Below, piece by piece: positions 10,120 to 20,079 of a stretch of 64,000 bases of DNA. Within the stretch, counting starts at the first letter, position 1; the number at the start of each line of letters is the position of its first letter. The stretch comes from Pyropia yezoensis (lineage: Eukaryota; Rhodophyta; Bangiophyceae; Bangiales; Bangiaceae): assembly GCA_009829735.1 (NCBI GenBank), contig CM020619.1, positions 29,476,063 to 29,540,062 on the forward strand. Reading direction: 5' to 3'. The notes beneath the pieces were generated by a model that ran no database searches, was not told where the DNA came from, and saw only the letters and a list, made by a program, of their open reading frames with translations. The position numbers and the translations under genes were made by a program.

Positions 10120-12120
10120 GGCGTTCGGGCGGGACAAGAGGGGCCAGGGCCACAGGCGGCGTCGTGGGCCTGCATCCTTTTGGCAACTCCGTTGTGCGCG
10201 CATTGATCCTCCCGAGGGAGGGCTTGTGGACACCAACCGGCACATTTGGAGAGGCGGCATTGCCGTTGCACGAGACTGTAGTGTGTACATACAGGGCGTG
10301 ACTTGTTGACTGCACGGGGGAGGGGCGAGAAGGCGAGGGGGGGGGCGGGCGGTCAGGAGCTGCGTCGGCGAAAAGAGATAGATTCGTCAAAAAAGTTTCA
10401 AGAGGGGATGCCTGGACGCGCCGGTAAAGGGGAGGGGGAAAGCGGCGGGCGACGGCGATAGCCGAACAGAGGGCCATGGCAGACTCCTTTGTATGTACTG
10501 TACCCCCCACGCGCAAGAACCCTGAGAGAATATAAGTGATAGCTATCACTCCAGTGAGCGCCACCCGGCGTGCCCAATTCTCCACCCTTCTGCCTCGCCT
10601 ACGCATAGGCCTACGCATAGGCCTACATGTACCGGGGGTGGTCGTAAAGATGAGAAGCGAAGGTCATGATCGGAACGCCTTACAAGGGCGTTTTTTTACC
10701 TTGCTTGAGGCAGAGAATATTGCGCCGGACGATCGGGATAATATTGTTCCCCCCGCTCTCCGTGTCCACTGGCGCCTATAACTGGATGAGGAGAAGCCCC
10801 TCATGGTCACTTGACCCGCGCAGGACGTAGCCAGTGCGGTGTCCTCTTCCGGATGGCACCTTGCAGGTTGGCCGGTCTTCAATATTTGTCTCGCTGAAGG
10901 CCATCAGGACGCGCAGCAGGCTGCCTGTCCTGCTGACAAAGGGAGAGGGAAAGCCACCTCCGCGCCCCTCTCACCCGGAGCATGCCCGCCGCTGGCCGAA
11001 GTAAAATCAGTTACTTGCCGCTGCGCTTCTCTGACGCCTCGGCCGGCGTCCGTTCCCACCGCACCCGCTCACCGACGGCGCCTCACGCTCGCCCCGTCCC
11101 CTGCGCTCGCCCCGCGACAGCCACCTTCCTCACTCACTCCCCGCGGCTCCCACGGACATGGCCGTCCGGCGGGGCCCCTGCCGCGGAGGGTGGCGGGGTC
11201 TTCGCGGTGGCGGACGGCGGGGCCTCGTCGTCGACGGGCGACGAGGCCGGGAGGACAGGAAGCGGCGATGCCGCCATGGTGGCAGGGCCAGTGACGCCGC
11301 CGAGCAGATGATGGCGGTAGCCACGGGCGCAACCCCACCCACCCCCGCAGGAGGGCAATGGTGGCGGGCGAGCGCCGCCTCCGCGGTGCCGGACTCAGAT
11401 ACCGCGCCAGCAACGCCGTGCCCCCCGAGGAGCTCCCGCCGCTGGGGGGACCGGCGGACCCCGGGGTCGTGCCGCTCCCCCGGCTACCACTGCCCCTGCC
11501 CGTCGCGGGCGCGATCGGGGGCGTCGCCGCCTCCACGGTGGAAGGGAGATGGACGCACAGCTGCCCACACTGCTCCCGCCAAGCCCCCTCGCGCCCGTGA
11601 CGGCCGCGCGGGGGTGACACCACCGCACGCCAAAATCCGTTGGGCGCCATCCTGTCGCACCCCCCCACTGCCCCTATTTCCCGCCCCTGACATACAGCAG
11701 CGGCCCCGACCAAGGACGTACCGTGCGCCGCCTCCACCGTGGCCAGCACTACATAGGATAGGCCGGCCACGATGCGACGACCGACGACTATCTCTGCAGG
11801 CGGCGGCAGCGCCTGGCCACGGCGGCAGCAGCGACCGGCCGCGGTGGTGCCAACGCTCGGCCAGCGGCGACGGCAGCCAGAGGCCGCAGCAACAGGTGGG
11901 GGGGGCCAGCCGTCAGGCAGCAGCGGCAGCAGCGCCCTGCCAGCAGGGGAGGCCGCTGACGGCTGGAGCGGCGGCAGCGCCCGGCTGCAGCAGTCGAAGC
12001 GCCCGGCCAGCAGCGGCAGCGGTCAGTGGCGACGACAGCCAGCGGCGGCGACGACCGCCGGCGGCGGCCGCCGGCAAGGGCGGCAGCGGGGGTGGAGGAG
12101 CAGCCGGTGGCGGGAGCAGC
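10120..12120. other. Intergenic, GC-rich; no supported gene
   Basis: Overlapping frames on both strands are Arg/Pro/Ala-biased and show no domain. The stretch holds a 16-bp perfect palindrome AGTGATAGCTATCACT at 10535-10550 and a short tandem repeat of CCTACGCATAGG at about 10598-10621. From about 11780 it becomes GCN-repeat-like. Confidence 0.5.
10535..10550. repeat. 16-bp perfect palindrome
   Basis: AGTGATAGCTATCACT is its own reverse complement. It lies in an otherwise featureless intergenic stretch; a protein-binding role is possible but unproven. Confidence 0.6.
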
Positions 12121-12126
12121 GGCAGC

Positions 12127-12258
12127 GCCCGGCCGTGGCGGCGGCAGCGCCCGGCCGTGGCGGCGGCAGCGCCCGGCCGTGGCGGCGGCAGCAACCGGCC
12201 GTGGCGGCGGCAGCAACCGGCCGTGGCGGCGGCAGCAACCGGCCGTGGCGGCGGCAGC
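12127..12258. repeat. Minisatellite, 22-bp unit, six copies
   Basis: There are six head-to-tail copies of a 22-bp unit containing CCGGCCGTGGCGGCGGCAGC. The first three start with GCCC and the last three with AACC. The period is not a multiple of three, so each copy shifts frame; long frames across it are compositional artefacts. Confidence 0.85.
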
Positions 12259-12334
12259 GCCCGGCTGCCGGGAGCGGCAACCGCCGCGCCAGCAGCTGGC
12301 GGCGGCAGCACCCCCCGGGTCCCTCTCCTTCCCA

Positions 12335-12540
12335 GCAGCCCCGCCATTGGCTGGAGCCGGCACCCCCCTCCCAGCACCCCCCCGGCCCCTCTCCTTCCCA
12401 GCAACCCCGCCATTGGCTGGAGCCGGCACCCCCCCCCCCCCCCCCCCCCCAGCCCAGCCCCCCCGCCATTGGCTGGAGCCGGCACCCCCCTCCCCCCCCC
12501 CTCCTCTGCCCAGCAGCCCCGCCATTGGCTGGAGCCGGCA
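12335..12540. repeat. Four copies of a CCATTGG-containing repeat with poly-C spacers
   Basis: The segment CCGCCATTGGCTGGAGCCGG occurs four times, at about 12341, 12408, 12464 and 12520, separated by C-rich spacers of variable length. Each carries an inverted CCAAT box (CCAATGG on the minus strand). The series abuts the left end of the inverted-repeat element at 12551. Confidence 0.8.
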
Positions 12541-12550
12541 GAGGCCGACA

Positions 12551-13183
12551 GCGCAGTGGTGCTTGAAGGGAGGTTCAGGAAAACGCCCTAAATCGGGTTT
12601 GCGGGTTGCGGATGCGATTGCGGACCCCCTCTCACGGTACCGTCCGCCCCAGCATTCTCTCTATATATATTTTTGCGTACCTTCTGTGGCCGTTACGTCG
12701 GCCGACGTACGCGCTGCTAATGACCATCACGTGAAGCACCATGCGCTGTGCTACAAAAGCATATAACGCGGACGGCGTATGTCTCCCGACCATCCCCGTC
12801 GTGTGCGCCCCACAGCAGCTGTCAAAACAGACCCGCAGAACATTGTGGAAACGAGAAACCCACTGCGGAAGGGGCCTAAAAACGCGCACGTCTCAGATGG
12901 AGGTGCTGAACGTTTAAGAGTGCTGGTTGGCTGATACTCGCCCAGTCATAAAGACCAGACCGCGTGCTGAGTTTTTATTGGTTGATCCTCGCGAGTCGTC
13001 ACGCGGAGCCTTCCCGCAAACGTGTGCCCCGCAAATTTTTGCATAGGGCCCGCAGCGTTTGCGCAAAAACCGAGAGAAAACGGCGTGACTCGGCCATCCG
13101 CAAACCGTCTGTGGACTCGCCTGCGGGTCCATAAACAGGTCAAAACAGGCTTTTCCTGAACCTCCCTTTAAGCACCACTGCGC
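12551..13183. mobile_element. Miniature inverted-repeat element with 33-bp ends
   Basis: The 633-bp element is bounded by 33-bp inverted repeats at 12551-12583 and 13151-13183 that differ at one position. They begin GCGCAGTGGTGCTT and continue through AAGGGAGGTTCAGGAAAA. The first bases (GCGCAG) and the TGCTT a few bases in are shared with the ends of the PIF/Harbinger element and its derivative, so a related superfamily is plausible. The interior is less GC-rich than its surroundings, has a TATATATAT stretch near 12660 and encodes nothing recognisable. I could not identify a target-site duplication. Confidence 0.75.
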
Positions 13184-13559
13184 AGGGGTGGCTACGGGCG
13201 GGGGTGGAAGCGGGGGGGTGCAGGGCAAGGGTTCACGCCAGCCCGTCGCTAAATCGCTAACTCGAAACCTGGCCGAATAGCCAGCACTCTATTTTTGGGA
13301 CAGGCCCGCCAGCCCGTCGGTCACACCCTCCACGAATATATGAAAGTTGACAGAAATATGAGAGTCCAACATCGTCCAATGTCACTTCCTGTGACGGGGG
13401 GGGGGTGGGGGAGGGGCTCAAGTTTTAGCGATAAGGAACCGGCCTTTGGGCGGCGCAGGCCTGCGCCGCCACAAGCGACGCGCACGAGTCCCCCTGGCTG
13501 ATGCACAGTATGGCGGGTGGGAGGAGGACCTTCCCTCCCCCCCGACACGGGCGCAGCGC

Positions 13560-14004
13560 CAGCACGGCAACGCGCAGCCGCAGCAGGGGTTTTTGATGCG
13601 GTCACGCAGGTCTCCCCCGCCGCCCACCCCAGGAGCCCATCCGCCGACCGAGTGGCCGCGCGCGGATGCCCACCAGCCCGCGCCGATGGGGTGCACAGGG
13701 CGGCTTCGGCCGACCGGGCGGCGGCGTAGGCGGCAATCGCGGCGTGGAGGGGCCGCAGCGGCGGGTCGCTCGCGGGAGTGTCGCCGCCACCGCGCTTGGT
13801 GGAATTTCTCTGATAGGGGCGGCGGGCCGCGTTATCGAGCGCTGCCAACAAGGCACCCGCATCCGCCAGCCCCGCGTTGACACCCTGGCCCAGGTCGGGC
13901 GGCACTGGGTAGGCGGCGAGAGCCAAGAAGGGCGGCGCCCCCAACGGCTTCCGCTCCCCTGCCGCCGCAACCCACACGGGAGCGCCCGAGCACGCCGCCG
14001 CCAA
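13560..14004 (-). pseudogene. Remnant of an FAD-dependent (kynurenine 3-monooxygenase-like) monooxygenase
   Basis: The minus-strand frame contains PDLGQGVNAGLADAGALL followed, after a linker, by LHAAIAAYAAARSAEAAL. This matches the C-terminal FAD-binding motif (GQGMNAG...D...L) and the following helix with Y...R..(D/E)A of group A flavin monooxygenases, best known from kynurenine 3-monooxygenase. The preceding GD motif (normally LIGDAAH) is degenerate here (LALAAYP). There is no N-terminal Rossmann GxGxxG, and the frame runs into low-complexity sequence. It is probably a decayed gene fragment, though one exon of a split gene cannot be excluded. Confidence 0.5.
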
Positions 14005-14869
14005 CGACTCGATATATGAAATTTAGTCGAGAAATCGTCGTCAGGTCCCCATGTTAACAGCAAGGGACTCTACATCTCTATTGGTTGGGTAAATCTTGCT
14101 TGCCGTATTTAGATTAGTGCTTTGCTTCCGCGCCGTCTCATCCGTTCGAAGTCCCAGTCACAGATTAGAGCGGAAGACCGGATTTCCTTTCCTTTTCTTT
14201 GTTGGAGGCCTGCTGTCCGCCGCTTCCCTAGGGCGGGGCCCGTCTGATGTCCTCCGCCGCCTATGGGCGGGGCCTGGCGCACCCCCGCCCCTTCCTCCCC
14301 CAAATGCACTGCGGCTTGGCGCATACGTCACGAAGGAACATGCTTCCATCGCGCCCCTGCGCGACGGCATGGATGGACTGTCTGCCGAGGCGAGGTGATC
14401 TCCGCCGCAGCTTATCAGATGCACCTGACCGTATCGAACATGACGCGGCCACGGCAGCAGTGGGGTGAGGTTTGGGAGGGGGACGTGCGTGGGACCCCGC
14501 GCGCCCCGCCTCGGGGAGCTTGCTATCCGACGCCCACCCTGGGCCACCTCGCCCACCGCCTTCCCCTCTAGCCCGACCACGACACGCGCGTGAACGGCAG
14601 TGGGGGGACGGGACGGCGGCCAGCCGCCACCGCTGTGATCCTGCGGGGATGCCTGCCGGGAGGGGAGGCGCCTCGGGCGCCCTATTCGAATAAGAGGGAG
14701 TCCGCCCGCCCGTCGACGGGAGGAGGGCGCGTGCCTCATCCCCACCCGCATCTTAGCGGCACCAACAACGGTCGCTGCTGTGGTGAGCCGCGTCCCCCCG
14801 CCCCCTCCCTGCCAAGGTTAACCCGCCTTCCCCTGCGCCCCCCTCCCCCCCTCACAGGCCGACTGCGAA

Positions 14870-15298
14870 ATGAACTTCCGCGTGCTCTTCATGGCCGTGG
14901 CGCTCAGCACCCTGGCCGTTGTCTCGGCCGTTGACGCCAGGATGTGCACCTTCTCGGACGCGTGCAACCGCAAGCGCATCAAGGCTCAGCAAGGACACTC
15001 GTTCACCGACAGCTGCGACAAGATGTACAGGGTCATCGGCCAGTGTCGCCTGCAGCGGGTGTGCTCTTACTCGGATGCATGCAGCAACAAGCTCCTCGTT
15101 GTGATGCCGGGCGAAACGTTCGTAGACAGTTGCGGCAAAACGTACAAGGTCCGCAGCGAGTGCCGCCTGCAGCGGGTGTGCACCTTCTCCGACGCGTGCA
15201 ACGGCCGCTCCATCGTCGCGGCACCGGGAAAGACGTTCATCGACAGTTGCGGCAACAAGTATATTGTCAAGAGCACCTGCAAGCTGCACCGCGTCTGA
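14870..15298 (+). CDS. Secreted cysteine-rich protein with three 39-residue repeats
   Basis: The 142-residue product is the paralogue of the gene at 2678-3340. It has the same 25-residue leader with signal peptide (MNFRVL start, AVDA end) followed by exactly three repeats of 39 residues (25 + 3x39 = 142). The four cysteines per repeat keep the spacing C-x5-C-x16-C-x9-C-x5. The last repeat is closest to the last repeat of the longer protein, and the first to the first, so the two differ by the number of middle repeats. The 5' flank and about 100 bases of the 3' flank are also similar, which shows duplication of a whole transcription unit about 12 kb apart. The role is unknown; secretion is inferred from the leader. 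Confidence 0.87.
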   Translation: MNFRVLFMAVALSTLAVVSAVDARMCTFSDACNRKRIKAQQGHSFTDSCDKMYRVIGQCRLQRVCSYSDACSNKLLVVMPGETFVDSCGKTYKVRSECRLQRVCTFSDACNGRSIVAAPGKTFIDSCGNKYIVKSTCKLHRV

Positions 15299-15664
15299 GC
15301 AAGGCGCTCGCCGTCTGCAACGGCAGGGCATGGGGCCACGAACATGATGGACGCCAGCCGCGCTAGCTATGTCACAGTTTCTCCTGGCGCCCACGCGCTA
15401 GCCACGGCGCCAGGGAGGGGGGTACCTTCATCCTGTGCAGGTTGCAAGTGGAAAAAAAAAAGTGGCCGCGCTCATTCGCCAGGTTGGTGAGCGCCGCCGC
15501 TGTCAACGGTCTCGTATCCAGCCGTGCTGCAGCACCGCTTTGCAGTCAACCACCGGCCCCGCCGGCATGCGAACGGTCGATCCGGTGGCGCGGACTGGGG
15601 TAGTGAGCGTAGCGGAAGAGGCTTGTACACCACCCCAACTTGGGAGCTGCGTGTACGAGTGGTT
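15299..15664. other. 3' flank and intergenic stretch
   Basis: The first 120 bases are similar to the 3' flank of the paralogue. An A-rich stretch (ten A in a row) is at about 15451-15460. No gene is seen. Confidence 0.5.
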
Positions 15665-16650
15665 TTTGCCACAACCTGTAACTGTAGTGGCACATCGTGT
15701 CCGTCTGTCAGCTCATCTGCTCTCCTCTGGCGGCGTTGGCCCGCGTTGTGAGAAACTCTGGTGTGCAAGACGCACATGTCCGGGGATATTGAATAATGTT
15801 AGCACTTAGACACAATGAGTGCGACGTACATTTTTTGATTGTCATCAAATATCCATGGCTATTCCATGTCCGTGTGAGACATGGTCCGTCACATGTCCGA
15901 CATTGGCTGACCCTGAAAAAGAGTGACTGCTATGTAGCTGCAGAGGCATGCGATGGCCGTGCGCGAGCGTATGGGCTCATTTTGTTGGAAAAGGGGGATG
16001 CATCTGGACGCACCCCTTTCCCATCGCGACCCCGAATTGGACTCCCCAATGATCTAGGGGCCGCGACCGTTTTGGGCGACCCGGCCGCTCAGCACCCAAT
16101 TCGGAAGACGGGTGAGGCGGGGGACCCGACGGTGAGTCGGCTCGCTGCTGCTCGTGCGTTGGCAGCGGAACCGGGGAGGGCGCAAGGGGGTGCGGGAGCG
16201 GACAACCTACGTGGGGGCCTGTGCGGGCACCACGACGGGGACAAGGAGTCAACCCGGGAGAGGCGGACAACCGGAGGGGCACGAGGACACTGCGAGCAAG
16301 GCGCAGTGCGTACTACGAGGGGGGACCCGCACTAGGCGGGGGCCCCTGTGGAGAGAGGGAGAGAGTGGGAGAGAGGGGAAGTGGAACCTACATGTACTCT
16401 GGCAAGTAGTGCCGAGTGAGGGGAATCGGAATAGAGGCAGACAAGAACATCCTCTTCGCACCGAACCACCGTCGTCACGACCACGCACACCCTACACACA
16501 CACACGCTCCCTCAACACATTTCGGGTGCTGTGACCCCGTTGTGCAGAAAGTTCATGTGCAAGCCACGCAAGACGAAGGCTATTGGACCAAATTGAATGG
16601 TTTCACTCCAGTACAATTTGTGCAAAGTACGTAACGACAGCCGCCACGTG
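15665..16650 (+). repeat. Lone diverged relative of the 671-bp satellite, interrupted
   Basis: Positions about 15672-15835 match one half of the satellite monomer (CCTGTAACTGTAGT onward to GTCATCAAAT). Positions 15848-15985 match the start of the other half (CTATTCCATGTCCGTGTGAG, then GACATTGGCTGACC and GATGGCCGTGCG). Positions 16510-16640 match its remainder (GCTGTG, AAGTT, CAAGCCACGCA, TATTGGACCAA). About 128 bp present in the array monomer (GCAATTTTTGAATTTG to TCCACGG) is absent here, and about 520 bp at 15990-16505 is inserted. It lies some 23 kb from the array in the same orientation. Confidence 0.8.
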
Positions 16651-16906
16651 GTTGAGCAGCTGGGCGTCAATAGTATTGTCGTGGCGACATTGGACGCCAG
16701 GCGGACGCTGATCAGTCCGCTCATTGACTGCGAGTTTTTGGAATGCAGGCTGCCTATTACCATGCGTCGGCGGCAGTTTCCTTTTCCGTGCGGCGTTCGC
16801 GGCGACATACAATAAGGCGCAGGGAGCAAGACTGGATCGACTTGGTCTTTGGTTGCGTCAACCGGCACTTGGGCTCGGTCAACTTTACGTGGGACTTCCC
16901 GCGTAG
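16612..16906 (+). pseudogene. PIF1-family helicase remnant (C-terminal motifs), frameshifted
   Basis: The first part reads in one frame as a decayed copy of the NGTRL-type segment followed by LISPLIDCEF and LPITMRRRQFPF. After a frameshift near 16785 the next frame reads RAAFAATYNKAQGARLDRLG, then LW and GQLYVGLPA to a stop at 16904. This matches the conserved end of PIF1 helicases (RRQFPV, AFAMTINKSQG, GQLYVALSR). Such domains occur in cellular PIF1 and in the RepHel protein of Helitrons; the local mobile-element context favours the latter. No upstream Walker A segment is recognisable nearby. The remnant begins just where homology to the satellite relative ends. Confidence 0.75.
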
Positions 16907-19900
16907 GAGATCCCCGGGTAGTGCGCGTCGGGGCCCTTGAGGCAGGGTTGGTGGAGGGTCGATTTGGATTCGGATTCGGGTTCGCGAATACGGTGGATTC
17001 GCCCGAACTCCGGAAGCGCCCCACCCGAACGACACATGCAATGACTACACGTGGCAGCCAATTGACGACGTGCGAGCGTACTTGACAGAACTGGCATGGT
17101 CACTAGACCTGGTCTTGCAATGGGTGGTGAGGTGAGCACGCACAGGGCCGAAGACAAGAATCAGGCTCCGCGCGGGGAAGCGCGCTCATGGAAGATGGGA
17201 GGTTGCCGAAGGTGGGGAGTTCATGCATCAGCAGCACGGTAACAGCAGCTGATGCACTGCCTGACCGTTTTGAGGACCTGTGGAGGCCGCCAGATCAACG
17301 ATCGTGGGACACGTTGTCAAGGCGCCGCGGGTTAGTCATCGAAGGGCGGCGCTGCGCGCGGCGGCAACCAGTGATCTCCTTTCGCATATGTACATACATA
17401 CGTAATCGCTCACGGCATTGAAAGACAGGTCCTTATGTGTCTCTGGAGAGCTCCCGAGCAAGGGTTGTGCAGCACAGAGCCAGTGGAAAGCGTCCATCAA
17501 CAGGTCCTTGGGGAGTTATTGTCCGTTAAATTCTTGCACACGCATTGACTTGCTTGCAAGTCTATCCGAACCGCGTTCGGATTTGGAAACCCAAATTGAG
17601 CCGTATTCGCAGAACGGTGGAGGGATTCGGGTGCCACGAAGCAACCCTGCCCACACCCAGTCAAAACGGCGTCTTCTGTGCATCCTGGGTTTCAGCGGCC
17701 ATCGCGTCCCTTGGTTGGCTCAGCGGCTTCAATTCTGTTGGGGGCGAAGCAATTCTTGCGCCGCATTGGCTTGATAAAGTTGTGTCAGTTTCTTTCCGGC
17801 GTTGGTGTCTAAAATCCTCGACGAATACACCCTCGCGCCTCTCGTCGCGGCTGTCTGAGGAGGGTGAGAACAGAAAAAATGGAAAACATTACATTGCATG
17901 GAGTCCACCAGTGCTCTGGTATGTCGCAAAGTCGGTCCTCGGACCACGCAGTTCCTCTATGTTTTCCTTAAAGCGTGCTAGTGATGTGAATAAAATCAGA
18001 CTCACTCAATCACATATCTTTATTTTTACTGGTATCAAGGAGGGGGGAGGGTGCCGCAGGCGCCGGCGGGCGACTTGGGGGCGCGCGGTCTCCCCAAGAC
18101 GGCCCCTGGCCCAGCGAAGATGCAGGCGGGGAAGGGGGGGGGGGCTCGGACTTGGACCTAAACTCATCCGAGCTCAACACGTGCGGATGCGCGAAGCGTC
18201 GCTTGAACGCAACCCCTCTGAAAGGCCTTGTGACGTGGCGACGTAATTGGTGACATGCCTTTTGACGCCAATTTTCTCTGAGCCACTGAGAGGGGTCCAC
18301 GTAGGCATGAAAAGAAAGTGTAATCAACACCCAGGATGCACACCTTAACTAGGTGTGTGCCTCGAGGGGGCCTACGACGAGGGTGGTAGAATTGTGACGG
18401 ACAATGTTGTGTACACGCAGCTCCTGAGAGCATAGATGGAAAAAGGGGGATTTTTAACATCTCAGGTAGATTCATCGATTGATTAATCTATTAAATATCG
18501 TTTGTTTAATAATATATTGTTTTTTGGTGGACTTGGCCTGACCCTTTCTGCCGCGACGCCGTGGGGCACGCCCCTCAAGTCGTCGCCCACAAGTTTCGCG
18601 CTACACCTGCTCGCTCCTCGCACTCTCGTTGCTGATCTTCTTGCCGCTCAGGACGGTGCTGAAGGCGGCGATGGCTTGTCTGCGACCTTCGACTTGCCGG
18701 CAAAGCCGACAGAGCCAGTGGCCGTCTCAGTCTCGGCACTGGTGTTCTTCGGCGTCGCACTGACCCCCCGCCGTACTTTACCCGTGCAACCATCAGAATA
18801 GAAGGGTCGGCGGCCTGGGCGGCGGCGAGGAAGTCTGCGAAGTAAGAGACAGGACTGGAGGCTCAAGTAGCAGTGTCCGAAAGAGCGACTAACTGTGGCG
18901 CAGCGCCAGTCCTGCTGCCGCTGCTCAGTGGCGTAGCGGGGGAAAGTGATGAGAAAACGAACAGGAAAAGGGGCAGTCGGGAGAAGGGGGGGGTGGGGGG
19001 GGGGGGGGCTCACCCAGCATTTAGTCAAAAAAAATATTGAAAGACGGGAAAGCGCCAACTGATCAATCTATGATTGAACTATGCCTATTGTACTTAATTG
19101 AATGCATCGATTTTATTGTTGCCATCCATGCCTGAGAGAGATGGACGCGTGAACCTTTGATCGCATGACATTTGCTTTTTCATCATTGTTTACTTGTTAC
19201 GCCATCTGCAGTACATTACGATTACGCAATACGTCGCGTGTATTAGTGTACCTTTGTGCGATCATAGATAGCTCGGCCGCCGTTGGAGATACGCGGAGTC
19301 TGAGGGTCGGAGGAGAATTTCGTGTTTTCTCAGCTACCAGTGAGTATGCTCCTCAGTCTTCCGTTCTGGCGATACGCCCTACTTCATGAGATAACCACGT
19401 ACATATTTTCTAGACACCGTTTGCAACTGACAGATTAGCTCGACACGTTGTCACTGTGCTTGTACACAGCCACGTGGTCACAGGTCATCACAAAGTAGGT
19501 CAGATTGTGCTCAAGCTTACACGACCATGTACAGTTGTGCGCACTGGGTCGTCCCGTGCTCCCAGCACCCACGCCCCCAGATACGGGGCGCTGAGACAGC
19601 CACTGCGACCACGGCGCCAGCGCCGCGTTCGCGCGGCACACACGGCGGGACTGCCCGTCGCGGCGGGACGTGACAGCGACGGTGGCGGCGGGGCCGTCGG
19701 TTTTCTTGGCAGTGCGCGGACCAGCGCGTGGGCGCTGTCGCCGTCGTCGTCGACGTCATCACGTGCTACGGTGTGCCTTGGGAGGGGGGGGGGGGGCGCC
19801 CCATAGCGCCACGCTGTTGGGGCGACGGCATGCGGCACCGCGGATGCGACTGGGACCGGTTCCCATGAAGGCAGAGGAAGCATGAGCCACTGCGGTACCG

Positions 19901-20079
19901 GAACAGGACAGCATCCCGCTCGCGTCCCTTTGCTGTCACCTAGCAGGCCTCTCTCGTTAGGCTCCGACCCACGTCGCACCAGTGCTGCAAAGTATCTCGC
20001 GAAGCCGGTTACATAGGATAAGGAATAAAAGGGTGTGCGCAAATATGTATGTTACACGACAGAACCTCCCGCTCAACGG
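16907..20079. other. Intergenic stretch without a supported gene
   Basis: Base composition is mixed, with AT-rich islands near 18470-18530 and 19020-19100. A 234-codon plus-strand frame at 17545-18246 lacks any recognisable domain and ends in a GC-rich Arg/Gly tail, so I do not call it. A segment at 18243-18365 is repeated at 63047-63166. Poly-G runs occur at about 18987-19008 and 19782-19796. Confidence 0.5.
18243..18365 (+). repeat. Dispersed repeat, copy 1 (pair with 63047-63166)
   Basis: This copy shares with 63047-63166 the blocks CCAATTTTCT, GGTCCACG/GCTCCACG, TGAAAAGA, CAGTGTAA/AAGTGTAA and CCCAGGATGCACACCTTAAC, in the same order, spacing and orientation. The family is not identified. 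Confidence 0.7.

Noticed and set aside
11158-12591. 477-codon frame with repeated Arg/Gly/Ala text
   Set aside because: It is carried by a 22-bp minisatellite and poly-C spacers, and competing frames of equal length overlap it.
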